Part shown: piece after piece, positions 7,775-17,147 of the stretch | Numbering within the stretch: the stretch's first letter is position 1 | Layout: each line of letters begins with the position of its first letter | NCBI RefSeq assembly: GCF_900102435.1 | Contig: NZ_FNBU01000008.1 | Span: forward strand, 1-56,000 | Source of the DNA: Sporolituus thermophilus DSM 23256 | GTDB lineage: Bacteria > Bacillota > Negativicutes > Sporomusales > Thermosinaceae | DNA length: 56,000 nt | Reading direction: 5' to 3' | Translations under genes and position numbers: made by a program | Notes under the pieces: generated by a model | The model's database searches: none | What the model was told of the DNA's origin: nothing | Seen by the model: the letters and a program-made list of their open reading frames with translations, nothing else

Positions 7775-8948
7775 GTTTGTACCGCAAATTCCGTACGGGA
7801 CACGGGATTTTTTACCCCGCGATGCGAAAAAAAAGCGCTTGGTGGAAAGCGCCCTTGCCGGCCTATTTACCCGGTGGGGTTATGACGAGGTAATTACGCC
7901 TACATTTGAGTATCTGGACATTTTATCGGTCGGTGCCGACCAAGAAATAGTTCAGCATATGTTCAAATTTCTCGATAAAAATAACCGGCTATTAGCGCTC
8001 CGGCCGGATATGACTACGCCTATTGCCCGGGTAGCGGCTACCCGGCTCCGCGAACAGCCGGTACCGCTGCGGCTGTTTTATTTGACTAACGTTTTCCGGT
8101 ACGAGCAGGCCCAAGCCGGTCGACAATGCGAATTCTACCAGGCCGGTATAGAACTGCTGGGCACGGCGGGGCCTGCCGCCGATGCCGAGGTCGTAGCGCT
8201 GGCGGCCACGGCCATGCGGGAGGCAGGGCTGACCGTCTTTCAGATCAGCCTCGGTCAGGTGGAATTTATTAACGGTCTAATGAATGAATGCGAATTACCG
8301 CCGGCCGAGCGCCAGCGGATTAAAAATTGCCTGGTGCAGCGCGATCTAGTCGGCCTGGACGAGGCTCTGGCGACGAGCTCCTTATCGCCGGCCGGGCAGG
8401 CGCTTTTTAAGCGTATTCCGCTGCTCCACGGGCGGGAAAATATGCTTGATGCGGCCTATGGCATGGTGAGCAACGATATGAGCCGCCGCGCCCTCGATAA
8501 CCTGGCGGAGATTTACCGGCTCCTTGAGTATTACGGCGTAAGCGGGCATGTCTCTTTTGATTTGGGAATAATCCGGAATTTTGACTATTATACGGGGGCT
8601 GTTTTTGAAGGCTATACGCCGGGCCTAGGCTTCCCCCTTTGCGGCGGCGGGCGTTACGATGGCATGGCAGGCGCTTTTGGGAAGGAATATCCGGCTACCG
8701 GTTTTGCTCTCGGCATCGAGCGCCTTATGCTGGCCCTTGAGCGGCAGGGTCTGACCCTGGACGGCGACGTTAAGGACGTCTATATTGGCTGGGCGCCGGG
8801 GCGGCTGAATGAGGCGATTGCGCTGACTGGCGAGCTCCGCGCGGCAGGGCGTATCGTCGGTCTTGGACTTCAGCCGCAGGATAAGGCGGCGGCCGAAGCC
8901 TGCCGTCAAGCCATGGGCTATGCTAAACTCATTTATATTGGTGGTTGA
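7761..8948 (+). CDS. hisZ: ATP phosphoribosyltransferase regulatory subunit HisZ
   Basis: The 395-residue protein is a paralogue of histidyl-tRNA synthetase. It has the class II core with PYGTRDFLP at the N-terminus, motif 2 region LTNVFRYEQAQAGRQCEFYQAGIELLG, and the histidine-binding-like loop LGIIRNFDYYTGAVFEGY. The HisG encoded at 10579 is the short 221-residue form, which needs HisZ for activity and histidine feedback, so this is HisZ and not HisS. The ATG at 7761 lies 9 bases after GGAGG; the alternative ATG at 7752 touches the SD. It is separated from the main his operon by two genes. Confidence 0.9.
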   Translation: MNQNEFVPQIPYGTRDFLPRDAKKKRLVESALAGLFTRWGYDEVITPTFEYLDILSVGADQEIVQHMFKFLDKNNRLLALRPDMTTPIARVAATRLREQPVPLRLFYLTNVFRYEQAQAGRQCEFYQAGIELLGTAGPAADAEVVALAATAMREAGLTVFQISLGQVEFINGLMNECELPPAERQRIKNCLVQRDLVGLDEALATSSLSPAGQALFKRIPLLHGRENMLDAAYGMVSNDMSRRALDNLAEIYRLLEYYGVSGHVSFDLGIIRNFDYYTGAVFEGYTPGLGFPLCGGGRYDGMAGAFGKEYPATGFALGIERLMLALERQGLTLDGDVKDVYIGWAPGRLNEAIALTGELRAAGRIVGLGLQPQDKAAAEACRQAMGYAKLIYIGG

Positions 8949-8950
8949 AA

Positions 8951-9478
8951 ATGCACAAACGGGTACGGCAATTTTTCGCCGCGGTGACAGCCCGCATCAG
9001 TGAACAGGACAGGAGGTTTGTTAATCAGCACTTAACCAAAGCCGAGCAACAACTGTTTTGGCAGATGAGCGTGCCAGACCAGCGGCATGCGCTTAACGTG
9101 GCATATACGGCGGCCAAACTCGCGGCACAGCGTCCGGCGGCAAATTGGGAAACCGCGGTTAAAAGCGCGCTGCTCCATGACGTGGGACGGAGGCGGGGCG
9201 ATATGAGCGTGACCGACAAGGTCTTGGCCGTCCTGGCCCATAAACTGGCGCCCCGGTGGGCGCGACAATGGGCAAAAGAAGGGCGTGGCGGAATTATTGC
9301 CAATCTCCGCCACGCCCTGTATATATATTTTAATCATGCCGAACGCAGCGCCCGTTTGCTCGAAACCGTCGGCACCCAGCGGGCGGTGGTTGATGCTGTC
9401 CGCAAACACCATAGCGCTCCGGCGCCAGGCGATACGCCGGAGCTAAATATATTGCGGGAAGCGGATGACAAGCATTAA
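8951..9478 (+). CDS. HD-domain protein, putative phosphohydrolase
   Basis: The 175-residue protein has the HD phosphohydrolase pattern: an early His (QRHALNVAY), the HD pair in SALLHDVGRRRGD, a further His in YIYFNHAERSARLL, and AVRKHHSAP near the C-terminus followed by an Asp-rich end (LREADDKH). These are the expected metal ligands. The substrate is unknown. It starts 2 bp after the hisZ stop and is probably co-transcribed with it. Its 3' end overlaps the convergent dehydrogenase gene by 4 bp. Confidence 0.75.
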   Translation: MHKRVRQFFAAVTARISEQDRRFVNQHLTKAEQQLFWQMSVPDQRHALNVAYTAAKLAAQRPAANWETAVKSALLHDVGRRRGDMSVTDKVLAVLAHKLAPRWARQWAKEGRGGIIANLRHALYIYFNHAERSARLLETVGTQRAVVDAVRKHHSAPAPGDTPELNILREADDKH

Positions 9479-10428
9479 TAGCCCTTCTGCTTATCGACGA
9501 CGTTGAACATTTCGCCGCCTTGGCAGAAACGGGCCAGGTTGTCGGCGAACAGTTTTACCGCCCGGTCGAGGTAGTAGGGGGACAAAGCGGCCAGGTGGGG
9601 AGTAATGATAACATTAGGCATATCCCACAGGGGGCTGTTTTCCGGCAATGGTTCGTGCTCGAAAACATCAAGGCCGGCGCCTTGAATGAGACCCTGCTCG
9701 AGAGCGGTAACGAGATCGGCTTCGCGCACCACCGTTCCGCGGGCGATATTTATGAAATAGGCCGTGCGTTTCATGGCTTCAAAATGCTCCAGCCGGAAAT
9801 ACTCCCGCGTTTCTTCCGTCTGCGGCAAGGCGACAACGACAAAATCGGACTGGGCCAGCATGTCGACAAGCCGGTCCGGGGTATAGAGCTTATCGACAAA
9901 AATTTCCGTTGTCATCTCGCGTTTGGTGGCGAGAACATTCATTCCCAATCCCTTGGCCTTTTTGGCAATTTCCCGGCCGATGCTGCCGAGACCGACAATA
10001 CCGATTGTTTTTTCATGCAATTCGTCGGTGGGAACGCGCTTCCACCGTTTTTCTGTCTGTTGACGGATTAAACGGTTGAGGCCGCGGGTAAAGGCCAACA
10101 TGAGGGCCAGAACGTGCTCGGAAACAGGAATGCCATGAATCCCCCTGGAGTTGGTTAGAATGACGGAACTAGCTTGTATTTCCGGAAAGACAAGGTTTTC
10201 CACGCCGGCGCTCAGGGCATGCACCCATTTCAATTTGGGAGCGGCTAAAAACAATTCCCGAATATCCATCCAGCCCCAGGACACCAGGATATCCGTATCA
10301 GCAATAAAGCTGGCCGCTTGGGCCAATTCACTCGTATGGACGGTAATGCCCGGCATTACGCCGGTGATAGTTTTAACATGCCGCTCGGCCAGGTGGTTGA
10401 GGACAAGGATATTGAGTGCGGGTATCAT
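9475..10428 (-). CDS. D-isomer-specific 2-hydroxyacid dehydrogenase
   Basis: The 317-residue NAD(P)-dependent enzyme has the Rossmann motif GLGSIGREIAKKAKGLG (about residue 147 on). The catalytic triad of the family is in place: Arg in NIARGTVV, Glu in LDVFEHEPLP, and His in IITPHLAA. It interconverts a 2-keto acid and a D-2-hydroxy acid. The true substrate cannot be read from the sequence. It is a single gene on the minus strand, divergent from the his operon, with an SD GGGAGGGGC-like stretch before the ATG. Confidence 0.88.
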   Translation of the reverse strand: MIPALNILVLNHLAERHVKTITGVMPGITVHTSELAQAASFIADTDILVSWGWMDIRELFLAAPKLKWVHALSAGVENLVFPEIQASSVILTNSRGIHGIPVSEHVLALMLAFTRGLNRLIRQQTEKRWKRVPTDELHEKTIGIVGLGSIGREIAKKAKGLGMNVLATKREMTTEIFVDKLYTPDRLVDMLAQSDFVVVALPQTEETREYFRLEHFEAMKRTAYFINIARGTVVREADLVTALEQGLIQGAGLDVFEHEPLPENSPLWDMPNVIITPHLAALSPYYLDRAVKLFADNLARFCQGGEMFNVVDKQKGY

Positions 10429-10502
10429 AATGCCCCTCCCTTATGCTAGTTAGTATTCTGCCAAATACTTCTACGTATTCATATAAATTCCTGGTAAGAG
10501 GA

Positions 10503-10544
10503 TTGACGAAATTTCTCCATACATGGTAATATATTATCATATTA
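10503..10544 (+). promoter_or_regulatory. his operon promoter with an AT-rich inverted repeat
   Basis: TTGACG (10503-10508) and TAATAT (10527-10532) are 18 bp apart, with TGG just before the -10 (extended -10). The -10 is the left arm of TAATAT-N6-ATATTA (10527-10544), which could be an operator or just AT-rich melting DNA. No T-box or leader peptide was recognised before hisG. Confidence 0.6.
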
Positions 10545-10578
10545 ATACTTTAATTAATTAAAGAAATGAGGGGGATTC

Positions 10579-11244
10579 ATGACAGCAGTGGACATGAATT
10601 ACCTAACAGTAGCGCTGCCCAAAGGCAAGCTCTTTGACAAGGCGGTGCGGATGCTGGCCGGAGTCGGCTGCGCCGCTGAAGGTTTAAGCCAGGATTCGCG
10701 CAAGCTTGTTATCAGCAATGATGACGCCAAAGTTCGTTTCATTATCACTAAGACGAGCGATTTACCCACCTATGTGGAATATGGTGCTGCCGACATCGGG
10801 ATTATTGGCAAAGATGTCCTGATAGAAGAAAATAAGGACGTTTATGAACTCCTTGACCTTAAATTCGGCTACTGCCGCATGGTTGCCGCCGTTCCCCAGG
10901 AGCTAATGCAGGACAAAATCAGCGATTACGCGCATATGCGGGTGGCCACCAAGTATCCGCGCATCGCGGAACGGTTTTTTCACAGCATGGGGATCCAAAT
11001 GGAAATTATTAAACTGAACGGGTCGATTGAACTGGCCCCTATTGTCGGCCTGGCCGAACTCATTGTCGACCTGGTGGAAACAGGGCGCACGCTACGGGAA
11101 AACAATTTAGTCGAGGTGGCGCAAATTCAGCCTTCTACGGCCCGACTGATTGCCAACCGGGTGAGCTTCAAAATGAAATTCGAGCGGATTAACAGTTTGG
11201 CTGAAGCGCTCAAAGGTCTGGTAGAAAGTGAGGGTGAAAAATGA
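10579..11244 (+). CDS. hisG: ATP phosphoribosyltransferase catalytic subunit HisG (short form)
   Basis: This 221-residue protein catalyses the first step of histidine synthesis, joining ATP and PRPP. The sequence LTVALPKGKLFDKAV at the N-terminus, the DLPTYVEYGAADIGIIGKD segment and the PRPP-binding ELIVDLVETGRTLREN are characteristic. The length matches the short HisG that lacks the C-terminal regulatory domain and works with HisZ. It opens an eight-gene operon in which most junctions overlap. The SD is the GAGGGGG before the ATG. Confidence 0.95.
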   Translation: MTAVDMNYLTVALPKGKLFDKAVRMLAGVGCAAEGLSQDSRKLVISNDDAKVRFIITKTSDLPTYVEYGAADIGIIGKDVLIEENKDVYELLDLKFGYCRMVAAVPQELMQDKISDYAHMRVATKYPRIAERFFHSMGIQMEIIKLNGSIELAPIVGLAELIVDLVETGRTLRENNLVEVAQIQPSTARLIANRVSFKMKFERINSLAEALKGLVESEGEK

Positions 11245-12581
11245 AGATAATATTCACCCCCAAATTGACGCCTCAGGAGATGGCGGCTTTATTTCGTAAG
11301 CCAGCCTTCGATGAAGTCGAGCTTAGTGAAAATGTCAGGTGGCGAGTGCGGGAAGTATTCGGGCGCGACATGACTGCCGGCGAGGTAGTGGCGCGAATCG
11401 TCGACGACGTGCGCCGGGAGGGGGACGATGCCTTGCTGCGCTATACGCGGGCGATTGACGGTGCTGAGCTCAGCCCGGCCACGTTAGCGGTAAGCGAAGC
11501 GGAATTTGCCGCTGCCGCCGGTATGGTAGAAAATGCAGCCGTCGCCGCCATTCGGCGGGCTATTGCCAATGTCCGCCGCTTTCACGCCGAGCAACTGCCG
11601 AAATCGTGGTTTACCGAACGGGAGCAGGGGGCTATTTTAGGCCAAAAGTGCATACCCCTCGACCGAGTGGGGATTTATGTACCAGGCGGCACCGCCGCCT
11701 ATCCGTCTTCGGTAATTATGAATGCCGTTCCGGCAGTCGTCGCCGGGGTGAAAGAAATCATTATGACCGTGCCGCCGGCCCGGGACGGCAGGATTAATCC
11801 GTATGTACTGGTGGCCGCCCGGGAAGCAGGCGTGACCCATGTATTCAAGGCCGGAGGCGCCCAAGCAGTTGCCGCTCTGGCTTTCGGCACGGCTACCGTT
11901 CCGAAAGTGGACAAAATCGTAGGGCCGGGTAATTTGTTCGTCACGTTGGCGAAGAAGGCGGTCTATGGACATTGCGATATTGATATGTTGGCCGGGCCAA
12001 GCGAAATCCTGATTATCGCGGATAGCACCGCCGACCCTCGCTATGTGGCGGCCGACCTGCTTAGCCAGGCCGAGCACGACCCATTGGCCTCGAGTATTCT
12101 CATAACGGATAGCGAGGAGCTTGCCCGTCAGGTGACGGCAGAAATTGAAGTCCAACTGGCAGCTTTGCCGCGCCGGGAAATAGCGGTGGCGGCGCTAGAG
12201 CGAACCGGGTTGATCGTTATTGCCCGCGATCTGCGGGAGGCGGTGGAACTGGCCAATATGTCGGCGCCCGAGCACTTGGAAATCATCACCGCCGATCCGT
12301 TTAGCCTGCTGCCCTATGTCCGTCATGCCGGGGCGGTGTTCCTCGGCCCCTATTCTCCTGAACCATTAGGCGACTATCTGGCCGGACCCAACCATGTACT
12401 GCCGACGGGCGGAACGGCCCGGTTTTACTCGGTGCTCAATGTTGAGACCTTCATGAAAAAGACGAGCATTATTGCTTATACCAAGGCGGCCCTTGCCGCC
12501 GTCAGTGACGATATCATCCGGCTGGCGACCGTGGAAGGGCTCGAGGCCCATGCTAACGCCGTGCGGCTAAGGAAGGAGTGA
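11241..12581 (+). CDS. hisD: Histidinol dehydrogenase HisD
   Basis: The 446-residue enzyme performs the last two steps of histidine synthesis (histidinol to histidine, zinc and NAD dependent). It shows the family signature region IDMLAGPSEILIIAD, the AEHDPLASSILIT segment with zinc-ligand His, the catalytic SAPEHLEI motif, and the GAVFLGPYSPEPLGDYLAGPNHVLPTGGTARF block near the C-terminus. It is usually about 430 residues, so it is full length. The ATG overlaps the hisG stop by 4 bp. Confidence 0.95.
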   Translation: MKIIFTPKLTPQEMAALFRKPAFDEVELSENVRWRVREVFGRDMTAGEVVARIVDDVRREGDDALLRYTRAIDGAELSPATLAVSEAEFAAAAGMVENAAVAAIRRAIANVRRFHAEQLPKSWFTEREQGAILGQKCIPLDRVGIYVPGGTAAYPSSVIMNAVPAVVAGVKEIIMTVPPARDGRINPYVLVAAREAGVTHVFKAGGAQAVAALAFGTATVPKVDKIVGPGNLFVTLAKKAVYGHCDIDMLAGPSEILIIADSTADPRYVAADLLSQAEHDPLASSILITDSEELARQVTAEIEVQLAALPRREIAVAALERTGLIVIARDLREAVELANMSAPEHLEIITADPFSLLPYVRHAGAVFLGPYSPEPLGDYLAGPNHVLPTGGTARFYSVLNVETFMKKTSIIAYTKAALAAVSDDIIRLATVEGLEAHANAVRLRKE

Positions 12582-12586
12582 AAGCC

Positions 12587-13651
12587 ATGAAGGTAAGACC
12601 AGGTCTGGAGGTTTTACAGCCATACACCATTGATGACAGGGAATGGGCGATAAAACTGGATGCCAACGAGCGGCCCGCACCTTTGCCGTCCTTGATTCAG
12701 GCAGCGGTCCGCGAGCGGTTGAGTGGATTGGCGTTTAACCGTTACCCCGATATGGCCATGCGGAGCCTGCGGCAAAAAATTGCTGCCGTGAGCGGCCTCG
12801 CGGCCGATAATGTTCTGATCGGGAATGGCTCCAGCGAGCTCTTAGCCGCCCTTTGTTACACCTTTGGCGGCGCCGGTCGCGGTATTGTCTATCCTTGGCC
12901 GTCCTTTTCCATGTATGGCGTCTATGCCAAACTGGCCGACAGTGCGGCGGCGCCGGTCGCGCTGGGCGAGGACTTTGGCGTGGATGCTGCCGCGGTGCTG
13001 GCCGCCGCGGAGCGTCACTCTTCCGGACTGATAATTCTATGCAATCCTAATAATCCTACGGGTTCGGTTATCCCGCCCGCCGTTATTGAAAAGATTGTTG
13101 CGGCAGCTCCCTGCCCGGTGGTGGTGGATGAAGCCTATTACGAGTTTTATGGTCAATCAGCGCTGCCGCTCTTGAAGCAATACACCAATCTTATCGTGGT
13201 ACGGACTTTTTCCAAGGCGTACGGTCTGGCCGCCGCCCGGGTCGGCTATTTGCTGGCGGCAAGTGCGATTGTCAGCATGGTTGGCCGGGCGCTGCTGCCG
13301 TATCACGTCAATGCCCTGTCGCTTGTCGCCGCGGAAGCGGTATATGACTTGCGGCAGGAACTGGAGCCGGGAATCAGGCAGATTATTGCCGAGCGTGAGC
13401 GGCTGGCCGGCGAGCTTGGCCGCTTGCCGGGGATTACCGTTTATCCGTCGGCGACCAATTTTCTCCTCGTTAAAGCGGTTGACGGCAAGCGGATAAGCGC
13501 CGGGCTGGCCGCCTGCGGCATCGGTATCCGCGATTTCAGCGCCGCGCCGGGTCTTGCCGGCTGCCTCCGGATCACCGTCGGCACGCCGGCGGAAAATGAC
13601 GCCGTACTTAAGGTTATGGCCGCAATTACGCAAGGGGGGACGGCGGTATGA
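12587..13651 (+). CDS. hisC: Histidinol-phosphate aminotransferase HisC
   Basis: The 354-residue fold-type I PLP enzyme converts imidazole acetol phosphate to histidinol phosphate. The PLP-binding lysine lies in VVRTFSKAYGLAAARVGY, with CNPNNPTGS and VVDEAYYEF also conserved. I prefer the ATG at 12587, 8 bases after SD GGAAGGAG, over the GTG at 12578 that overlaps the hisD stop and touches the SD. It overlaps hisB by 4 bp. Confidence 0.93.
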   Translation: MKVRPGLEVLQPYTIDDREWAIKLDANERPAPLPSLIQAAVRERLSGLAFNRYPDMAMRSLRQKIAAVSGLAADNVLIGNGSSELLAALCYTFGGAGRGIVYPWPSFSMYGVYAKLADSAAAPVALGEDFGVDAAAVLAAAERHSSGLIILCNPNNPTGSVIPPAVIEKIVAAAPCPVVVDEAYYEFYGQSALPLLKQYTNLIVVRTFSKAYGLAAARVGYLLAASAIVSMVGRALLPYHVNALSLVAAEAVYDLRQELEPGIRQIIAERERLAGELGRLPGITVYPSATNFLLVKAVDGKRISAGLAACGIGIRDFSAAPGLAGCLRITVGTPAENDAVLKVMAAITQGGTAV

Positions 13652-14235
13652 CCAGAACGGCTACGGTAGAGCGCCAGACGGCGGAAACGCAGGTCAAGGC
13701 AACGATTAATCTCGATGGCGCCGGCCGGGCGGAAATTAGCACCGGTATTGGCTTTTTCGACCATATGCTGAGTTTATTCGCGAAACATGGGCTGTTTGAC
13801 TTGATGGTGGCGGCTAAGGGCGATCTCATTGTCGATGGCCACCACACGGTAGAGGACACCGGGATTGTCCTGGGACGTACGGTTGCCCAGGCTTTGGGTG
13901 ATAAACAGGGGATTCGCCGCTATGGGACAGCCTTCGTGCCAATGGATGAAGCGCTGGCGATGGTAGCGCTGGATATCAGCGGCCGGCCCTACCTGCATTT
14001 TGAAGCCGCTTTTCCGGGCGAGCGGATTGGCGATATGGCCAGTGAATTGGTGGAAGAGTTTTTGCGGGCCTTTGCTGTCCACGCCGCGCTTACGCTCCAT
14101 GTGCGCCTGCTGTACGGCCACAATGCCCATCATATGGCCGAGGCCATCTTTAAGGCCCTGGGGCGGGCCCTGGACGAAGCGACGCGGTTGGACGGGCGCA
14201 TTGACGGCGTTCTGTCGACCAAAGGAACGTTATAA
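13648..14235 (+). CDS. hisB: Imidazoleglycerol-phosphate dehydratase HisB
   Basis: The 195-residue monofunctional enzyme dehydrates imidazole glycerol phosphate. The duplicated metal-binding motifs are visible: GIGFFDHML with the first His, DGHHTVEDTGI with the double His and Glu, and YGHNAHHMAEAIFKALGRAL near the C-terminus. The length fits the stand-alone enzyme without the histidinol phosphatase domain of enterobacteria. It overlaps hisC by 4 bp and is 16 bp from hisH. Confidence 0.95.
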   Translation: MTRTATVERQTAETQVKATINLDGAGRAEISTGIGFFDHMLSLFAKHGLFDLMVAAKGDLIVDGHHTVEDTGIVLGRTVAQALGDKQGIRRYGTAFVPMDEALAMVALDISGRPYLHFEAAFPGERIGDMASELVEEFLRAFAVHAALTLHVRLLYGHNAHHMAEAIFKALGRALDEATRLDGRIDGVLSTKGTL

Positions 14236-14251
14236 AAGGAGGAGAGGCGGC

Positions 14252-14857
14252 ATGATTGCCATTATCGATTACGGTATGGGCAACTTGCACAGCGCCGCTA
14301 AGGCTTTTGTCCGGCTAGGGGCCGAGGTGACTGTAACCGACCGGCCGGAAGTCATTGCCGCTGCCGCCAAAGTAGTACTGCCTGGCGTCGGCGCGTTCGG
14401 CGACTGTATGCGCAACCTGCACCGCGCCGGTCTGGTGGATGTCATTCGCGACGTCATCGCCCGGGGGGTGCCGTTTTTGGGTATCTGCGTCGGGTTGCAG
14501 ATGCTGTTTGAAGGCAGTGAGGAAGACCCGGACGTGCCCGGGCTGGGCGTTTTTCCCGGCATGGTGCGGCGGCTGACCGCGCCGGGGCTGAAAGTGCCGC
14601 ATATGGGCTGGAACAGTCTCGAGTTGAAGCAGTTTAGCCCGTTATTTCAGAATTTGCCGGATCCGGCCTATGTCTATTTCGTTCACAGTTATCACGCCGC
14701 TGCCGCTGAAGCGTCCTTGGTTACGGCGGTGACCGAGTATGGCGGTACGGTCACGGCGGCCGTGGGGCGCGGCAATGTTCAGGCGGTACAGTTCCACCCC
14801 GAAAAGTCCGGCGCCGTGGGTCTTAGTATCCTGGCCAATTTTAAGGAGATGGTATAA
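14252..14857 (+). CDS. hisH: Imidazole glycerol phosphate synthase glutaminase subunit HisH
   Basis: The 201-residue class I glutamine amidotransferase supplies ammonia to HisF. The nucleophile Cys lies in FLGICVGLQMLFEGSEE, and the His-Glu of the triad lie in AVQFHPEKSG. The N-terminus IAIIDYGMGNLHS is typical. The start is the ATG at 14252 after SD AGGAGGAG; the much longer upstream frame runs through hisB and is not real. Its stop shares one base with the hisA start (TAATG). Confidence 0.95.
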   Translation: MIAIIDYGMGNLHSAAKAFVRLGAEVTVTDRPEVIAAAAKVVLPGVGAFGDCMRNLHRAGLVDVIRDVIARGVPFLGICVGLQMLFEGSEEDPDVPGLGVFPGMVRRLTAPGLKVPHMGWNSLELKQFSPLFQNLPDPAYVYFVHSYHAAAAEASLVTAVTEYGGTVTAAVGRGNVQAVQFHPEKSGAVGLSILANFKEMV

Positions 14858-15591
14858 TGGTAGTTTTTCCGGCCATTGACATCCGGGGCGGCAAATGCGT
14901 GCGGCTGACCGAGGGACGATTTGACGCCGAAACGGTCTTCAGCGATAATCCGGTCGAGGTGGCGGAGCGGTGGCGCCGGGAGGGGGCCGAGTACCTCCAT
15001 GTCGTCGATTTGGATGGGGCGGTCGCGGGCCGGCCGGTTAATCTTGAGTTAGTTATCGCCATCGCGAAAAAAGTGGATATTCCTGTCCAACTGGGCGGCG
15101 GTATCCGCACTCTGGACACCATCGACACCGTTTTGGCGGCCGGCATCAGCCGGGTTATTCTTGGCTCGGTCGCCGTCCGGCAGCCCGCCTTGGTAAAAGA
15201 GGCCTGTGCCCGGTATGGCGACCGGATCGTCGTCGGTATTGACGCCCGCGACGGCGTGGTCGCCGTGGAAGGGTGGGGCGTCAGCGGCCAGGTGGGCGCC
15301 GAAGAACTGGCGCGGCAGATGGCCACCGCCGGTGTAGCGCGGATTATTTATACCGATATCAGCCGGGACGGCACGCTGACCGGCATTAATGTGGCAGCAA
15401 CCTGCGCTTTGGCCCGCGCCGCCGGCGTGTCGGTTATTGCTTCCGGGGGCCTGCGGGACCTTGCTGATATTCGTGCCTTGCGCCAGGCCCGGACGGCCGG
15501 GATTGAAGGCGTTATCGCCGGCAAGGCCCTTTACACTGGCACTCTTGATTTAGGCAGCGCAATCCGGGTGGCGAAAGGAGAAGAGGCGTAA
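14857..15591 (+). CDS. hisA: ProFAR isomerase HisA
   Basis: The 244-residue (beta-alpha)8 barrel isomerises ProFAR to PRFAR. The N-terminal [14 protein letters not shown] carries the catalytic Asp, and the phosphate-binding segments QLGGGIRT and [12 protein letters not shown] mark the two half-barrels. It shares one base with hisH before it and with hisF after it, so translation is tightly coupled. Confidence 0.95.
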   Translation: MVVFPAIDIRGGKCVRLTEGRFDAETVFSDNPVEVAERWRREGAEYLHVVDLDGAVAGRPVNLELVIAIAKKVDIPVQLGGGIRTLDTIDTVLAAGISRVILGSVAVRQPALVKEACARYGDRIVVGIDARDGVVAVEGWGVSGQVGAEELARQMATAGVARIIYTDISRDGTLTGINVAATCALARAAGVSVIASGGLRDLADIRALRQARTAGIEGVIAGKALYTGTLDLGSAIRVAKGEEA

Positions 15592-16349
15592 TGCACACCA
15601 AGCGCATTATTCCCTGTCTGGACGTAAAAGCCGGGCGGGTTGTTAAGGGGACTAACTTTGTCGGGCTGCGCGACGCCGGCGATCCGGTCGAACTGGCCGC
15701 CGCTTATGACGGAGAACTGGCCGATGAACTTGTTTTTCTCGACATAACCGCCTCGGCCGAAGGGCGTCGCACCATGGTGGAGGTGGTGGAACGCACCGCC
15801 GCGCAAATATTTATTCCCTTTACCGTCGGCGGCGGCATCCGGACGGTGGCCGACATCCGCGCCATGCTAAAAGCCGGCGCCGATAAAGTGTCGCTAAACA
15901 CGGCCGCGGTTAAAAATCCGAAACTTTTGGCCGAAGGCGCCAAAAGTTTCGGACGGCAGTGCATTGTTCTGGCAGTAGACGCCCGCCGGACCGCACCGGA
16001 CCGGTGGGAAGTGTATATTAACGGCGGCCGCACCCCAACCGGGCTGGACGTGCTGGAATGGGTCCGGCGCGGCGTCGCGCTGGGGGCGGGGGAAATACTA
16101 TTGACCAGCATGGACAAGGACGGTACGAAAGACGGGTATGATATTGCCCTGACCCGCGCCGTTTCCGAGTGCGTCGACGTGCCGGTCATTGCTTCCGGCG
16201 GCGCCGGCAAACTGGTGCATTTTTACGATGTTCTTGTCCATGGTAAGGCCGATGCCGTATTGGCCGCGTCGGTATTTCATTACGGGCAGTTTACGGTGCG
16301 CCAAGTGAAAGAATACTTACGGGCGCGGGGAGTGGAGGTCAGACTATGA
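15591..16349 (+). CDS. hisF: Imidazole glycerol phosphate synthase cyclase subunit HisF
   Basis: The 252-residue (beta-alpha)8 barrel uses HisH-derived ammonia to make imidazole glycerol phosphate and AICAR. The start [18 protein letters not shown] holds the catalytic Asp11-type residue, and [13 protein letters not shown] holds the second catalytic Asp. [11 protein letters not shown] and IASGGAGKL bind phosphate. An exact 12-base inverted repeat (CCGAAACTTTTG / CAAAAGTTTCGG, about 15918-15952) lies inside the gene. It overlaps hisIE by 4 bp. Confidence 0.95.
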   Translation: MHTKRIIPCLDVKAGRVVKGTNFVGLRDAGDPVELAAAYDGELADELVFLDITASAEGRRTMVEVVERTAAQIFIPFTVGGGIRTVADIRAMLKAGADKVSLNTAAVKNPKLLAEGAKSFGRQCIVLAVDARRTAPDRWEVYINGGRTPTGLDVLEWVRRGVALGAGEILLTSMDKDGTKDGYDIALTRAVSECVDVPVIASGGAGKLVHFYDVLVHGKADAVLAASVFHYGQFTVRQVKEYLRARGVEVRL

Positions 16350-17005
16350 ATTGCGAAACCATAAAATATGACGCTCACGGGCTGGTACCGGCCATTGTCC
16401 AGGATGCTATTTCCGGCGCGGTGCTCATGCTGGCGTATATGAACAGTGAGTCGCTGGCCAAGACGCTCGCAACAGGCGTCACCTGGTTTTACAGCCGCAG
16501 CCGGAAACGGTTGTGGCAGAAAGGCGAAACTTCCGGTCATGTGCAAAAAGTAAAAGACATTTACTATGACTGTGATGCCGACGCTCTCTTAGTGAAGGTC
16601 GAGCAGACGGGAGTGGCCTGTCACGAAGGGACTTTTTCCTGTTTCAGCCGGCGGCTGGGCGGTGAGAAATCAGCTGCGGCCCAACACTCTGAGCCGTCCG
16701 GCATTTTGTCGGATTTATACCAGGTAATTTTGGACCGCAAAAAAAATCCGCAAGAAGGTTCATATACGACTTATCTGTTTGCGAAGGGACAGGACAAAAT
16801 TTTAAAAAAAGTAGGCGAAGAGGCCGCCGAGACGATTATCGCCGCGAAGAACCAAAATAAAGGCGAGATTATCTACGAGATGGCCGATTTATGGTATCAC
16901 TGCCTGGTGCTCCTGGCCCACCACGGCATTACGCCGGGCGAACTGCTGGCCGAACTGCAGCGCCGGCGAACTTGTCAGAGCAACGGATCGCCTGATCACG
17001 CTTGA
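16346..17005 (+). CDS. hisIE: Bifunctional HisIE: phosphoribosyl-AMP cyclohydrolase / phosphoribosyl-ATP pyrophosphatase
   Basis: The 219-residue fusion carries out steps 2 and 3 of the pathway. Residues about 1-108 are HisI, with the metal-binding [26 protein letters not shown] block. Residues about 118-205 are the HisE MazG-like domain ([39 protein letters not shown]). The fusion is common in bacteria. It closes the his operon; a long hairpin without a U-tract follows at 17047-17085. Confidence 0.95.
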   Translation: MNCETIKYDAHGLVPAIVQDAISGAVLMLAYMNSESLAKTLATGVTWFYSRSRKRLWQKGETSGHVQKVKDIYYDCDADALLVKVEQTGVACHEGTFSCFSRRLGGEKSAAAQHSEPSGILSDLYQVILDRKKNPQEGSYTTYLFAKGQDKILKKVGEEAAETIIAAKNQNKGEIIYEMADLWYHCLVLLAHHGITPGELLAELQRRRTCQSNGSPDHA

Positions 17006-17046
17006 CAACGCTACTGGTGACTGTTTTGAAACGCTCACAATCCTGT

Positions 17047-17085
17047 GCCTGGTTGTCACCGGCAACGTCCCGGTGACAGCCAGGC
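17047..17085. terminator. 16-bp hairpin after the his operon, terminator-like but without a T-run
   Basis: GCCTGGTTGTCACCGG (17047-17062) pairs over all 16 positions (one G-U) with 17070-17085, leaving a 7-base loop. The following bases (TGTTAAACGG) are not a U-tract, so it may be an RNA-stabilising 3' structure or a Rho-dependent end and not a classic intrinsic terminator. Confidence 0.6.
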
Positions 17086-17114
17086 TGTTAAACGGACAGG
17101 CAATGTGTTAGAAT
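17086..17114 (+). promoter_or_regulatory. Candidate promoter for sdaAB-sdaAA
   Basis: TGT-TAGAAT (17106-17114) is an extended -10 box 34 bp before the sdaAB start. The matching -35 position (17086-17091, TGTTAA) is poor, so the extended -10 would have to carry the activity. Confidence 0.4.
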
Positions 17115-17147
17115 AAACTCAGGTGACTATTTACCTGGGGGGATAGC

